A stretch of DNA of 64,000 nt from Orthonyx spaldingii (taxonomy: Eukaryota > Chordata > Aves > Passeriformes > Orthonychidae): assembly GCA_013397795.1 (NCBI GenBank), contig VZTJ01005225.1, positions 124,001-188,000 on the forward strand, read 5' to 3'. This document shows, piece by piece, positions 29,201-41,712 of this stretch. The position numbers and the translations under genes are program-made. The notes beneath the pieces were generated by a model that saw only the letters and a program-made list of their open reading frames with translations, searched no databases and was not told where the DNA came from. The stretch's first letter is position 1. Every line of letters starts with the position of its first letter.

Positions 29201-32200
29201 TAATTCTATTGTCACAAAGATGATCCCATGATTCTTTGAGAGGAAATAATCCTGTTAAAATATGAAATTGTAAACAAAAATAGAAAAAACCCTCTTCTTA
29301 GCAGGTACAAATATCAATAAAAGTATAACTTTTGAGAGGTGTTTAATTGTAACATCTCAAAATAATTTTTTTAATACAGTAGCTTGGGAAAAGTAACACA
29401 TCATTTACTTATGTTTATGAAATGCTGCATATTTGTTTTCACTTTTAATCATAAATTTTTCAAATAATGTAAGTTCAGTTAATTTAAACTGTCACACACT
29501 AGACAGAAGGAAAACTAGCTTCTAAAAAATGTTCTTAACACGCTTATTCAAAAATATGGATTAAGATAAATAATCAGGTATGTACTCATTCATTTAAATT
29601 GTCCATTGCTTTTCTTTTGGTTAGCCATTTCTCTCTGTAAGAACAGAACTGTCCATGATTTTAAGTAAACCTTTTGATTTTTTCTCATTTTTCCTATTGC
29701 AAACAACGATTTTTATTCAAAAGAAACTCATGTCGAACATACAGATATTATTTTCAAAGTGTATTAATTTTTAAACCAATAGCTCATTAGGCATTATTTC
29801 AAATGAATGTCCTTAATTCTATTAGAAAGTACAGAAGCAGTAAAAGCTAAAATGAACATTTCCATGATAAATTCCTCTATTTTCTATAGTCACATGATAT
29901 TGTGAATTGATCAAATTGTCTTATTTCTTTTCCTTTTATTCTCATCCATGTGTGTTTTTTAGCCTTTCACTTTTTACCAGGATATACTTAATGAAAATAT
30001 CCCCAGTTCTCTCCACAGCAGTTTAAGGAACACAGGTGACCACCTGCAAAAATTTTATATGAAAGGTTGGACTAGAGTCTATGTTTTGGCTTTGATATTA
30101 GAGGTTTTTCTCTTTACGGCACCCTTGTGGAAACAATACAAAACAGTAAACAAAGATAAAGGTTACTTGGAGACAAGTAAAAAGCAGTTGAGAAATTCTC
30201 CTTTTGCTATAGCAGCCTACTGAGTAACCCACTGCAGTGTTATTGAGTATTAGATTTCTTTCATGTCATAGTGACATGAATAAAAAGGAAGGAAGGCAAA
30301 ATAGAAATGCTATAACTGCCAGAAACACATTTCAATTTTTTTTTTGTGTGTTTTAATTTGGTTATCTTACCTAGATATTGGGAAGATTTCAGGAAATAAA
30401 ATCCTTGTTCAGTTCCAATTATGTTGGATCTTTAGAAATAGCCTGTATGAGCATTGCACACCCTTTTCAGAGCATCTATAGTAAGAAAAATGTGAATGAT
30501 TCTATACAGCAAAAAGTAAAAATCCACTAAAAGCTGCAGTTTGTATCAGTGCTTAGCTTTCCCTGGTGATCTACAGTAGCATAAGAACCATACTGCATAG
30601 AGCCCTTTCACAACTTAGGTGCATTTTTCACAACTCTTTTACCTAAAAAATCTGTCCTAAATTCTTTACATTTACAGGTGATTTCACAAATCAGATTTAC
30701 ATTGTCTCAGCTGTTTTGACAATATTTAATTCTGATAATCTGACATAGTGGAATGCAAAAAAAGTCCAAGCAGGTGGACAATACCTGCATGTAAACACAA
30801 GCCATTTCTTCTTCCATTGATATTGATAGCAATTATGAAAAAAAATTAGTTTAGAAAGCCTTAATTTATTGACAAAACCTGAGCACCCTGAGTATTTTGA
30901 AAACATCTAAGAAGATGCATATTTGCTCATGGCTGCTTAATAATACCTTCTTCATCCTGTGATCTGTATGCTTTCTAAATAATGTGTGCATTTGTGTCAA
31001 AGGAAGAGATGGTAAAAGAAAATATTAGGTTTATTAAGGTTGATTTTTATTTTTACTTACATACAAAATACAGAACAACAATTCGTATGTGGACCTCAAA
31101 CTGCCTAGAAATAGTACAGCTGAGCTACACTTACTGATAGTGTACAAAAAAGTTATCTAACAAATTGCATTTGGTCGCCTTCTAATATCTGAGTCAATCC
31201 AAAGCAGGGGTACATTATAAAGAGAGGAGTTGTAATTGATTTATGTAGCATCAGCAGGGTGGTTCCAAGAGCAAGAGCATTCTCCACAGAGAGGACTGCT
31301 ATTCAAGCTTTAGCTACCTTCAGTGAAGAGAATATGTGGCAGATAACTGTATGTTTTTACGGCATTAGTGAGAAGGAATTAATTTTTGTAAGTGCTACGT
31401 TTTCAAAAAAATCCAAAAAAATGTTTAACTTACTGATTTAATGGGGAATTTTGTTTCTGCTTAAGAGGAGTCAAAGACAGAACTGACTAAAATGAAGCAG
31501 TACTGCTTGTGTACAGTGAATGTTTTATGGAGATCCTGAGAGCTGATTTACTCTTTTTTTAAATACTGATCCCAGTAGTTGAATCTTTTTGTGCAGAAGT
31601 TTTGGATTGCTTCTTCACAAGTTGCTGTGAGCTCTTGAGTGTTTGTTTTTCTGAAAGTTTAAAGATGCTAAATGACATACTGTTTTGAAGTGTAACATCA
31701 TAAAGACTGAGATCCTCTCTCTAAATAAAAGTTGCTAGAGGTGAGGAAGAGGGGAATTATCTATGTGTGCATTGAAGTTCAAAGGTGTTTTATGTTATAA
31801 CTCCGTGTGCTTTGTGAGCTTTAAAAAGCAGCAATAAAGTGGGAAGTTCCTGTGTTACTGTCAGCAGACTTTCAGGCTAACAGCTTTTCTTTACTCTCTC
31901 TTGGAGAATGTCAAACACTACAGTGTTTATATGTATTAAATATTATTGTTTTGATGATAAGCTCTGTTGCATTCTCTTTCCAAAAATTATATGAGAACCT
32001 CAGAGTTCATTTTATTTGGACACTGCAAACAATGAACCTTGCGTTTATATAATGTTTTGTCAAAGTACAGTGTTCTTATACATGTACTAGTCAAAACTGA
32101 AAGTGAGATTCTAGGAAAAAGAAAATGTGATAGTTTGTCGAATTGCATCAACATCTTTCCTTCCTTTTATTTGCTATGTAGTAAACTCTTAGTTTTACAT

Positions 32201-32711
32201 AATATATTAGAGCAACTATTTAGATTGAAGCACCACATAAGCCTGAGGACAGTATCACATTGAATTTACCATCCATTGCAGTCTCATATATATTTTCTAT
32301 CATTTTGAAAACGCAAGGAAAATAATCTGTACAGAGGGTTGGGAGGGTAATTTGTTTCCCACCCTGACTAAGATGTATAGATTTCTCTTTTCTCTGTACA
32401 CTATTTTTTTGTGATGTTTGACAGTTTTGCTAGTATTCTAGTGATGAGATTTTTTTTATCCTTATTATTATTTTTCTTATTTCAAGCCAGAAAGTTTTGA
32501 TTTACACACCAAAGAATATTGCCATCCAAAAAGCGAAATATTTCAGGCTGTCAGTGATCTTCAACCAAAGAACGCTTAGAGTGATCTTTAATTTCACTGA
32601 AATTGCCATTTTGTATTTGAATATATGAAGATGGCTTTTGATTTATTTTTTTAGAAAAACAGAGAGCTTGCATCCCTTCTAAGGAACAGCTGTTTTTAAT
32701 AATAGTAAGCA
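17241..32711. other. Long AT-rich stretch without recognisable genes or recent repeats
   Basis: More than 15 kb without a recognisable gene or young transposon. The longest open frame in the window (116 codons, minus strand, 28577-28927) lies here. It has no recognisable domain and contains a Lys-rich low-complexity run translated from A-rich DNA, so it is not called. Simple sequence includes a (GAAA)n-like tract at about 18575-18605 and a C8 run at about 24481-24488. I see no RNA gene, CpG island, promoter or splice-bounded exon I could support. Confidence 0.65.
18575..18605. repeat. (GAAA)n-like purine microsatellite
   Basis: An imperfect tract of GAAAAA and GAAA units, all purine on the plus strand. 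It is a short simple repeat with no neighbouring element. Confidence 0.85.
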
Positions 32712-33342
32712 AAAAAATCGCAGGATATGCTGAGTTGGAAGGGACTCACAAGGATCATTGAGTCCAACTCCTGGCCCTGCACAGGACCAGCCCCAAGAGT
32801 CACATCATGTGCCTCAGAGATATGTCCAAACACTTCTTGAGCTTTTTCAGGCTTGGTGCTGTGACCCCTTCCCTGGCAGCCTATTCCAGTGCCCAACCAC
32901 CCTCTGGGTGAAGAACCTTTTCCTGATATCCAACCTCAACCTCCCCTGACACAGCTTCAGGCCATTCCCTTGGGTCCTGTCACTGGGCACCAAGAGAGAT
33001 CAGTGCTTGCCCCTCCTCTTCCCCTCACAAGGAAGTTTTAGACTGCAGTGAGGTCTGTCCTCAGTCTCCTCCTCTCCAGACTGAACAGACCAAGTGACCT
33101 CACCCACTCTTCATATGACTTTCCCTCAAGTAATTCACCGTATTTATAGCCCTCCTTTGGACACTCTCTAATAACTTGATATCCTTCTTATATTTTGGTG
33201 CCTAAAACAGCACGCAATATTCAAGGTGAGGCTGCACCAGCGCAAAGTGGGAAAATCGCCTCACCTGGTCAACCTCGGTTGGCCCTCCTGGCTGCCAGGG
33301 CACACTGCTGAATCATATTCAAATTTCCTTTCCATTGAGCAG
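32712..33342 (-). mobile_element. CR1 LINE, 3' end, 5'-truncated
   Basis: About 630 bp of CR1 in antisense. The 3' tail comes first on the plus strand (near 32720: TGAGTTGGAAGGGACTCACA, then AAGGATCATTGAGTCCAACT). Further hallmark blocks follow in the right order: CTGGCCCTGCACAGGAC, GTGCCCAACCACCCTCTGGG, GAAGAACCTTTTCCTGATAT, CTCCTTTGGACACTCTCTAA and GGCCCTCCTGGCTGCCAGGG. The element stops near 33342, upstream of most of ORF2, as in typical 5'-truncated CR1 copies. It is fairly well preserved, with moderate divergence and small deletions (for example a short 'AGCGCAAAGTGGG' segment). Its 3' tail is of the same type as that of the SINE at 5251. No intact frame remains and no clear target duplication is visible. 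Confidence 0.93.
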
Positions 33343-36300
33343 CTGAGAAAAATCTGTACAATGTATTGAATTAATTTAGTCACAAATAAAAGGCAAAATA
33401 TTTGTTATTAGCTTAGACTCAAAGCTAATTAGAGAAGATTGTACCTTGCAAATGTTACAAAAACTTCACTTCCTTTAGGAAATATTGGCTACTCACTTAA
33501 TAAGACACACACTCAACACCTGGAAGTTTGGATTTCAGGTATGGTTTGTGCAAGACTTGGTTTAATGGGTGTGGTGGCAGAATGATCAGAGGAACCCATA
33601 AAGTTAGTTGGTTATCTAACACAAGATAAACAGCCTTTGGGTCCCAGGAAGTAGGAACCTGAACATGTGTATGTCAACAGATCATAGCAGAATGCAGACC
33701 TCTTAAGAAGCAAAGTTACACACTAAGTCTTCTTTATGTTTTGATGATCTTTCCCTCAATATGCCCACAAGTACATTAGATATAGTGAGGCTGGGAACTT
33801 TGAATCTCATATTTAAATGCTGTCAAGTATTTCCCCAATTATTTTGCCTCCATGGCGTTCTCAAAGCACACCCATTGGGTAGATTACTCTTTGTGGGTTG
33901 AAAAAATGCATTTAAAATTGAACATGAATTCAACCCCTGAAAATGAATGCATTCTGGATGACTTATGTAAGAGAGACGACTGGCAGCTTCTATTTTCACA
34001 CTGACTTGTAACAAAGGACTACTTTAACTTCAGGATATACTGAAAGTTTATAATGTTGATTGAAGATAGGCTTTTCTTGGGATGCTATGTAAGAGAACTA
34101 AGTCATGCAAAGCAATAGATTCTCTTTGATATCATATTGGATTATTTATAAGACACTGACATCATCTTAACATACTCTTTCTTTATGCCCTTACCTTAAA
34201 TATTTCAAATTATGGGACAAGAAAAACTTGATGGAATAACATTATGCTTAGAAAACTTGTCCTTGTACTACAGAAGAATGAAGGGAAAACACTGTGGAAC
34301 AGAATACCAAGTGATTCAACTGAAATGATTTTAATGAATCTGGAGAATTTGCTAAAACCCAAAAACTAACCCTGAATTTAGAGAGGATAAATGCAAAATG
34401 CTACATCCATCAAAAAATAAATCACATGTATAAAATACGTAATAACTAAAAAGGCAGAAGATGAGATAATAAAGCAAGCCATTTAATTTGAGTCAATACT
34501 GCTTTGCGGTTGCAAGATATTTCAAACTGAAAGGTAATTTACTGTAAAAGACAGAGGGGATCCAACTCTGTTAAGAGTTAGTTACTTTGCTGAAATACTG
34601 TCTGATTTGGAAGTGAGAGGCAGACAAGCTTCAGTGATTCCACCAGAGAAGTGTGACACTAATTTTAACACTTTAAAACACAAGGTGTGAAGAAGGAACA
34701 GATTTTTTTTCATCTTTAAAGGTTAAATCTGAAGAGGAATATGTGATACCTCTTACAGTATAGAGGAAAGGCAGAATAACTTTTTGCTAGCAGTGAAATA
34801 AGAGGAAATAATTTTGTTACTTTTTTGGGGTGAAGGTTTGGTTTTTATTTGGATTTGATTTAAAGATTTTCTCGTGTAAAAATGGTTAAGTTTGATAAGA
34901 AAATAAATTAATTCATGGTGACGCAAAAGAGGTGGAACAATGTATTTCAACAAAGATTTTTCCAGAAATTTAGAAAACATCTTTGACAGATATATTTGTT
35001 TCTTCTACATGTTCTTCTGTTGGTCATCTTTTTTTTTCATAAGAATAATAGATTAATAAGCAATTTGTCAGTAATCTTAAAGTTAAAATTCATCCCAAGG
35101 CAATAATTTTTATTGACTACGTATGGCAGTCTAAGCGCTGACGAAGGATTTAAATATTTCATTGGACTTTGTTTAGAAAATGACTCATTATTCTGCCTGT
35201 ATCCTTTAGTAATGCAACAAATGAAGAAATAAAAATTCACAATATGTTTTTGCATACATCATAGGATTTTGCTAGCAGTGGAAATCACTATATTTTGAGG
35301 GTACTCAAAGTCAATATACTTACACAGAGTGATATATGAACTGGAGTAGATTTCAGGAAAATGACATCCTTATCAGTGTTTTGAAACACAACAGATTTCA
35401 GTGTGAGGTATTTCAATGTCATCTGTGTGCCAATTGGATAGTCTTATCCATGCAATTATGTGCATATTGTGCAAGAATATAATCTCACTGAATATATCAA
35501 GTGGCCGTTCGAGAAGCTGAGTATATCCTCAGCAGAGATGGACTATCAATTTTGATTGACCATGACAGGATATATAATGAAGTGCAGTTTGCTTGCAAAC
35601 AGGATGCAGTTTGGATGTAAGCCTGGAAATTCTTTGACCTTGAGTCCATGATCAAATACGTGTCAAATAGCTCAGCATTTCTTCAAGCAAATTTTCAGGC
35701 TGTAGCCCAAAGGAAACAACAATCTTGATGATCAGTGTTATCCAATTTTTCTGCTATGTCAGTTAGATGAATGGAAATTTATGTGTAAAAAGACTAACAG
35801 AAACACAGTACTGTGTGTGGGAAGGATGATGTCACTGAGTGAGCTTTTGAACAAAATGATTACAGAATGAGACACCAGAGGAGGAAACAGCTTTAAATAA
35901 AAAAATTTTTGGTTTTTCTGGTCTTGGCAGGGAAATGCAAACACAAGAGGCCTCAGTGTGATTCTGTGGCTAAGCAAATAATCAAATTATATATTTTTCA
36001 ATTCATTACTTCACACTGCACAGAAGGATTTGTTTGTGTTGCTACTTTTCTTCAAAACCCTTGAGTGCTTTAAGATTCCTGCTCATTGCTGGCCATTACT
36101 GCAGCACTGCTTATAGTGGCATTTGACTTAAAGATCTTCAGCGGTATAGGTTGCAAAGTTCAGCATTCTAAAAAAACCAGATATCTCAGGTAACTAAGCT
36201 CCTTGCACTGAAAAAACTAAGAATTTACCTGCTTTGCTGATTTTGCTGCTATTCTTGCTGAGAAGAGCAAGCAACATGTGACTGTTTTATGCAGCTTCAA

Positions 36301-36888
36301 ATAAACCCTTAGATGACAATCCCTTACACAAATATTCAATAAGAAGTGCTTTCCTGTGTTTTTGGAATAGTGATACCCCCATTTATTTATATAATTTTTC
36401 TTTTTCAGCATTCAGAAGTCATAGATGTAGTTTTAGGTATGCAAATATCAAACGATGTCTTTCTTCAGAATCATTATCCTGAGAGTCACAAAGAAAACAA
36501 AAAATCCAATGGGAAAATATAGTAACTTAACATTATATTTTCCTTAAATGTCCTCCAACAGACTTCTACCAATGAAAACAATAACAAGTGTCACAGAATG
36601 TTTTTTACCATGTTTTTTAGTTCTTCTTCTTCTTTTTTTTTCTTTTTGTCCCTGAACAAAATTCAGGGCAACAAGAAAACTGTGCCTAGAGCTTTTGTAA
36701 TGGTCATTTTGATTACTGGGGTCTAATCCTTTAACATAAAAAGGTGAAGAAGGGAGAAAAATTATACAGATCCGTTCAAAACAGCCTCCAAGTGCATCTA
36801 AACATAAATGAGAGATATCCCTGTGCTAAGAACGGTGGGAGAAAGCAAGGAATAAGTGAGGAGGAGAGAAGAAACTTCATAGGAAGTA
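33343..36888. other. AT-rich non-coding sequence, no gene seen
   Basis: There are only short random-looking open frames (75 codons or fewer). A pyrimidine TTC/T run lies at about 36621-36649. A small cluster of homeodomain-cofactor-like motifs near 35553-35568 is listed as a finding, not as a feature. Nothing else is recognisable. Confidence 0.65.
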
Positions 36889-36894
36889 GCTATA
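36889..36894. repeat. Target-site duplication, left copy (GCTATA)
   Basis: GCTATA lies immediately before the TG that opens the LTR. The same six bases follow the closing CA at 37620-37625. A 6-bp duplication is typical of alpharetrovirus- and betaretrovirus-like (ERVK-type) integrases. Confidence 0.88.
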
Positions 36895-37286
36895 TGTAGC
36901 GGTCACCCAGCCGGTGGTGGAGCTGCCAGCTGGGTCACCCGTGGCATTCGAGGCTGCAGCTCAACCTGCCTTTTCAGTGGGGGTTTCGGATTGGGTAGAT
37001 GACACCTCTTGGGACAGTGAGCTCTGAGAGGTAGGCAAGTTGAGGCAGTCTCCTGCCGTGGGCTGCTGTCCAGCTAGGTACCGCCCCCTCCCCTCTCTCC
37101 TCGTAGATGGTTTAGATGTTCATATAGTTGGTTTAATATTCATACCAAACTAGAATGTTCTGAAGTTCTGTTCTTCCCATTGGCTTATTTACATATGTCC
37201 CTCCTACGTCTGCTGCTTATTGGATACTGTCATCTCCCTTCATGTACCCCATTTGTCCTGTCCCTTGTTCCTCCCCTTCCCCCCCC

Positions 37287-37293
37287 TTAAAAA
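37287..37293 (+). promoter_or_regulatory. TATA-like box of the solo LTR
   Basis: TTAAAAA directly follows a run of C residues and lies about 85 bp before the AATAAA. This is the position expected for the core promoter of a retroviral LTR, and would place the transcription start near 37315. Inferred from spacing only. Confidence 0.5.
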
Positions 37294-37371
37294 CCTGGTG
37301 CAACGGTTGTTTTATCACTCGTCTTGTCGCTCCCGTCCCTGCGGTGAGCCCCTGCCCCCCCCGGGGCAGGG

Positions 37372-37377
37372 AATAAA
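37372..37377 (+). promoter_or_regulatory. Polyadenylation signal AATAAA of the solo LTR
   Basis: A canonical AATAAA follows a GC-rich potential hairpin (CCCC...GGGGCAGGG). A variant ATTAAA at 37481-37486 is an alternative. The R/U5 border would lie about 15-25 bases downstream. Confidence 0.6.
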
Positions 37378-37619
37378 CTCTTGGATTTACACCACGGGCG
37401 AGTCCTCCTAGTCCTTTTACTGTCTCTGCGTCGCATTCTCACCATCTGCTGCTGCTAGCCCCAGCCTGGGCTTTGGAAATATTAAACAGCCTCGGAGCTG
37501 CCGCGCGAAATATAAAGGCACAGCCTTGTCGCTGCACACGCTCTTGCGACACGCGAGATCCGGGCACACGAGGACCTTGTAGGCCTTTGGCCAGCCGGGC
37601 GGCCAAGCGGCCTGCGACA

Positions 37620-37625
37620 GCTATA
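37620..37625. repeat. Target-site duplication, right copy (GCTATA)
   Basis: Identical to 36889-36894. It closes the solo LTR insertion. Confidence 0.88.
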
Positions 37626-37923
37626 TACTTTCATATAAGGGTATTTGCAATGTACAAACTGGGGAACAGGATATGCAAAATCAAAAACAGACTTGGAAAT
37701 GATATCATGTTTTGCATCTTCATTTTCTGCTTCCTACTCATAATTTCACATTTGGTAGACAACTGTAATATTAACACAAAATAATTTTTGTCCTGAGGTC
37801 AATGGACTGTTGATGTCTACCAAAACAAAGTGTTTTTACTCAATACTATGAAAATTTATATCAGCAGTTCCACCAACCTTTAGGTTTATTCCTGTGAAAC
37901 CTAGCCCCTTATTTTGATAAACC

Positions 37924-37942
37924 ATATATATATATATATATA
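37924..37942. repeat. (AT)n microsatellite
   Basis: A pure AT dinucleotide tract of about 19 bases, followed by a short CTAT run (37943-37950). Confidence 0.9.
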
Positions 37943-38551
37943 TCTATCTAGTACTGTTGCATCTCTGTTGGAAAATTAGTGCTTTGGAACCATTTTTGCA
38001 TAGATTTCTGGAACTTAAAATCCTTTGCAATATGAGTTCTTTGCATCATTTCTTAAAATATAAAATTGTCAGATCACTGTCAAAAAACCTTTATATTTCA
38101 GGAGAAAAGGGCAAATATATGTTTTTAAAAAAGTGTTTCACTAACACATTGATATACTGTAACTTTTTTAAATTCTCCAAAAGTCAATTTCATGTGTATA
38201 TCTAATATTCAATGGTTCCAAAAATATCACAACACTTGTACCTAGATTTATTTTGGTACCAGATGTTTGGGATGTTTTAGACACCACATACTAGAGGACA
38301 CTATCTTCAAACTTTCTTAGGTACCACATTGGGTTTTTTCATCTTTCTCTCTGATTGGTTTTGAACTTGCATTGTTTTGTTAAATTTATTATTTCAGTGT
38401 GGTTAGAGAAATTTGTATAAATTGTCACAAACACATGGAAAGACAGCTGACTTATCTGTGGATTTATATTACCTTAGAATATGACCTAAATATTTTTCAA
38501 AACCAAAACGTGATTCCTTTTCATGAGGTTTGAGCCTTCATTTTTGGTAGG

Positions 38552-38583
38552 ATATGTATATATAGTTTATATATATACATATA
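38552..38583. repeat. AT-rich inverted repeat (hairpin)
   Basis: ATATGTATATATA and its exact reverse complement TATATATACATAT are separated by about five bases, giving a 13-bp stem. This is a simple-sequence palindrome. No function is implied. Confidence 0.75.
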
Positions 38584-41500
38584 TGTATTTTATAAGTAGG
38601 TCATAAGACACTTGAATCTTCCTATAGATTTTCTTTCCCATAACTATAATTTAGTCTTTAACGTTGCTGGGGTGTCCTGAGATATCACTTGAAATAGGTC
38701 ATTGTGTCTCTATTACTGCAGTGGTTTTTTCTACTTTCTGGGGCCATCCTGTACAACACACTTCCATGCCATTATTTAATTCCCACAGTTATAACTGTAA
38801 CTGTAAATAATAACAGTACTTCCTATGTGTCTTAACATAAATCTGTAATTGTTTCTGAAAATTTAGACATGTAGGAACAGAAAGATAGATACATAAATAG
38901 TTTTTTAGTAACATGCAATTAGAAATAAAGAAGTGCCAATGTTCAGGTCACGGAACATTATTCCCTTGATTCCACTGCAAAATAAAAAAAAATTAAATGC
39001 TGGACTGTCCAGACAATATGGGATAAAATTGAGAAAATAAAATAAATAAATGCAACAGGAACAAAAATCCATCCTTATTCATTGTATAGGTTTGGAGGAA
39101 ATTGTTTGTACACTGCTTCCAGAAGTCTTTCCTGACCAAGAGTGGATAACTGCAAAGCCTTATAAGCCTCAGGTAGAAAAAAAAAAAATACTGAAAGGCA
39201 TTCAGAGTACATAGAATTGCATGGTTTCCTGTGACCCACACCTGCACTTTTATACATCCTATGGGAATTTGCACAGCAGGGGTTTAGAGTTTTCTGGTAA
39301 TCACCTGAAGTAGCAAGGGTTGCACAGGACCTTCTGTGAACTCATTACCTCCTGCTGAAGTTATTACAGGGTAAAACCTATGTTTAGTCCTAAACATGTC
39401 TGACCAACCTGTCTGGGCCCACTACACTCTCAATTTCAGGCAGTTTTAAGAAAGCTTGTATTAATAACTTCAACAAAGAAAATTCCAGGTTTAAGATAAT
39501 CCACAGTAAAAAACTTAAATATCTTTGCTTTTAAGATCGTATATAGTTGATTTTTTAGAGGTAGGACTCAGGCTTAAAGTGATTGACAAATATTTTGATA
39601 GAAGAGTGTCAGATAAATAAACAGATAGTGTTTGTTGAGTGTCAAAATTAAAATTCTGCTGATCCTGTTTGCTAAGTTCATGGATGTTACCTTTATACTA
39701 TTCCTGCTGTTTTCTAAACTTGCTTATTCTTTCTAAGGTCAAAAGTTATATGCATTTACGTAAAAGGCACAATTATATAATTAGGTACTTAAAGAATCCA
39801 AGCAATGCTGATACCAGAAGTCAACTGTAAGTCAGAAGAAACAGTTTTATTCTTTTACATAATAGTGTTGTCAACAAATATTTCTGTCTTAACTTTAGGG
39901 TTTCTACAGGTACTGCTATTCAGTTGATAGTCTGTAAAGCTTACTTTCTTTTCTTTCCATTTTTAAATTAAGTAGTATTCCTATTTGTTCCTATTTTAAA
40001 TAGTTCTCATTTGTCTTATAATTTTTAAAGCTGTGATTAATCTTTTTGGTTCATAATGCATATAAGGTAAGTTTCAAAAGTAAATTAGCATATTTCATCT
40101 GCCATAATGGACTTGAAAATGTAGTAAATTTGCTGTGATCAACAAAAAATGTTTTACTTTTTACTCCTCTCATATTTTTCTACAAGTTAGTATAATCCTA
40201 TTATTTAAAATGTTTCATATCTTTAGGAATCTATTTTGTTTCAAACATAAACATGAGTATTTCTTCAATGACGTTTTTTCCTGATATGTGAAAAAGCATT
40301 TTCTGGTTCTGCTATTGTCAGGAGTGGGGAGGTAGTGTCTATTCTTTTAAAGACTGCCACAAGCATATTTGAAGTTAGTTCATGTATCAGCCAGCATCCA
40401 AAATCTTGGGAAAAAATGATCTGGCAGACCCCAGACATTACTTTCTATTTACCTACCTATGTATTTCTATATCTACCAATGGATTTATCTCTATTTGCTA
40501 GTTTTCATACAAAAGATTTTTAGTAAAGGTAGGCAGAATAGGATGACAGAACACAGACTGAAATAAAGCTGAGTTTTCACATTCTTCTTTATATCAGTGA
40601 CAAATACTGAGCTTCAAACTGGAAAGTGCTTCGTTTTTGAAAGTTTTGGTGGGTGGATTTTTTTTTTCTTCTGATTCATACAGAAGGCAAAAATTATCAG
40701 TATCTAGTGCTCTGGACATGGATATTGCATGTTTTACCTGTGGCATCTTAGTCTTAGGGACACAACACTTGTGCTCCTGAAATCCAACTAGTCAGTTTAA
40801 ACAATGTTGAAGCTTCTTGTTGACATCTTTTATCAAATTCCTATATTGTGTTATCCTCTTTATTTTTCATCTCCCTATTAAGTGTCAGCAGTGTCCCAGC
40901 AGAATTTTTCATTTGTCCAGCAATAATGTGCAAGGTAATGGTGTTCTTCCTAAGAACAATCTTTGTGCCCCTATAGAGTATTATTACCTACTCTTATGAA
41001 TGTTTGCTTTGAAGCGAGGAAGCTGTGATCCAAAGTATCACTGATGCAGCTGCAGGCTGAAATAAAGCTGAAAAGTTCAAAGATGATGATCAGTTTTAGC
41101 ACTTTGGTTAATAAGATTGCCTATGAAGATAAACACACTGTACTCTTAAAACATCATGAAAATTATAGGCTAAAAGGAAATAAAGAAGAAAAATTGGATT
41201 GGACAACAGTTATCAATAGTGCATTACTGCAACCTAAGTCTGAATGAATTGCTCTTAGGGAAAAAAAGCAACCAAACAAAGACTGACATGCTGTGTCCAT
41301 TTCTAACAATCAATGTAGTGACTAAGGGAGCACAGAATGGTGCCCACAGCTAGAATCTTTATTTGCTTTCAAGCAGATTAAAATGTGAAGTTTCATTGAA
41401 TGTAAACAGAATAACATTTGGAAACATAGATACTCTATTAAAACATATTTTGTAGCTGAGAATTTAGTAGTGTGTTATCAGCATTTGGGCATATTTGGTA

Positions 41501-41609
41501 TTCAAGTGGGCTCTTGACTTACAAAATTGTTTTCATCTACAGATTGTTCTTGAGATAATTTAAAAGCAAATGATAGAGATGTTCCTATATATAGGATAAT
41601 CTTGGCTGA

Positions 41610-41712
41610 TAGTTTTCCTGATATAATATAGGAAGATTTGAGTATTTAAGATTTTTATCTTGATATAATAAGAAGATTATTTTCTTAATATAAAACAGGA
41701 AGATTTTTATTT
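41610..41712. repeat. Degenerate tandem repeat, about three units
   Basis: The block 'GATATAATATAGGAAGATTT' recurs in altered form as 'GATATAATAAGAAGATTATT' and 'AATATAAAACAGGAAGATTT' at spacings of about 35-45 bases. This looks like an old local duplication. Confidence 0.5.

Larger units (their letters stand above)
36895..37619 (+). mobile_element. Solo LTR of an endogenous retrovirus (ERVK-like), 725 bp
   Basis: The segment starts TGTAGCGGTCACCC and ends CTGCGACA, so it has the TG...CA termini of an LTR. It is flanked on both sides by the 6-bp duplication GCTATA. Internal order fits U3-R-U5 on the plus strand: U3 from 36895, a C-rich run followed by a TATA-like TTAAAAA at 37287, an AATAAA at 37372, then a CpG-dense U5-like part to 37619. 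No primer binding site or internal retroviral sequence adjoins, and the duplication closes the insertion, so this is a solo LTR left by recombination between two LTRs. The perfect duplication and many surviving CpGs suggest a fairly young insertion. The 6-bp duplication favours an ERVK/alpha-beta class over ERVL (5 bp) or ERV1 (4-5 bp), but the family name cannot be given without a library search. Confidence 0.88.

Noticed and set aside
37473..37784. 103-codon plus-strand open frame
   Set aside because: It starts inside the U5-like part of the solo LTR and runs across the target duplication into host flank, so it cannot be an ancestral gene.
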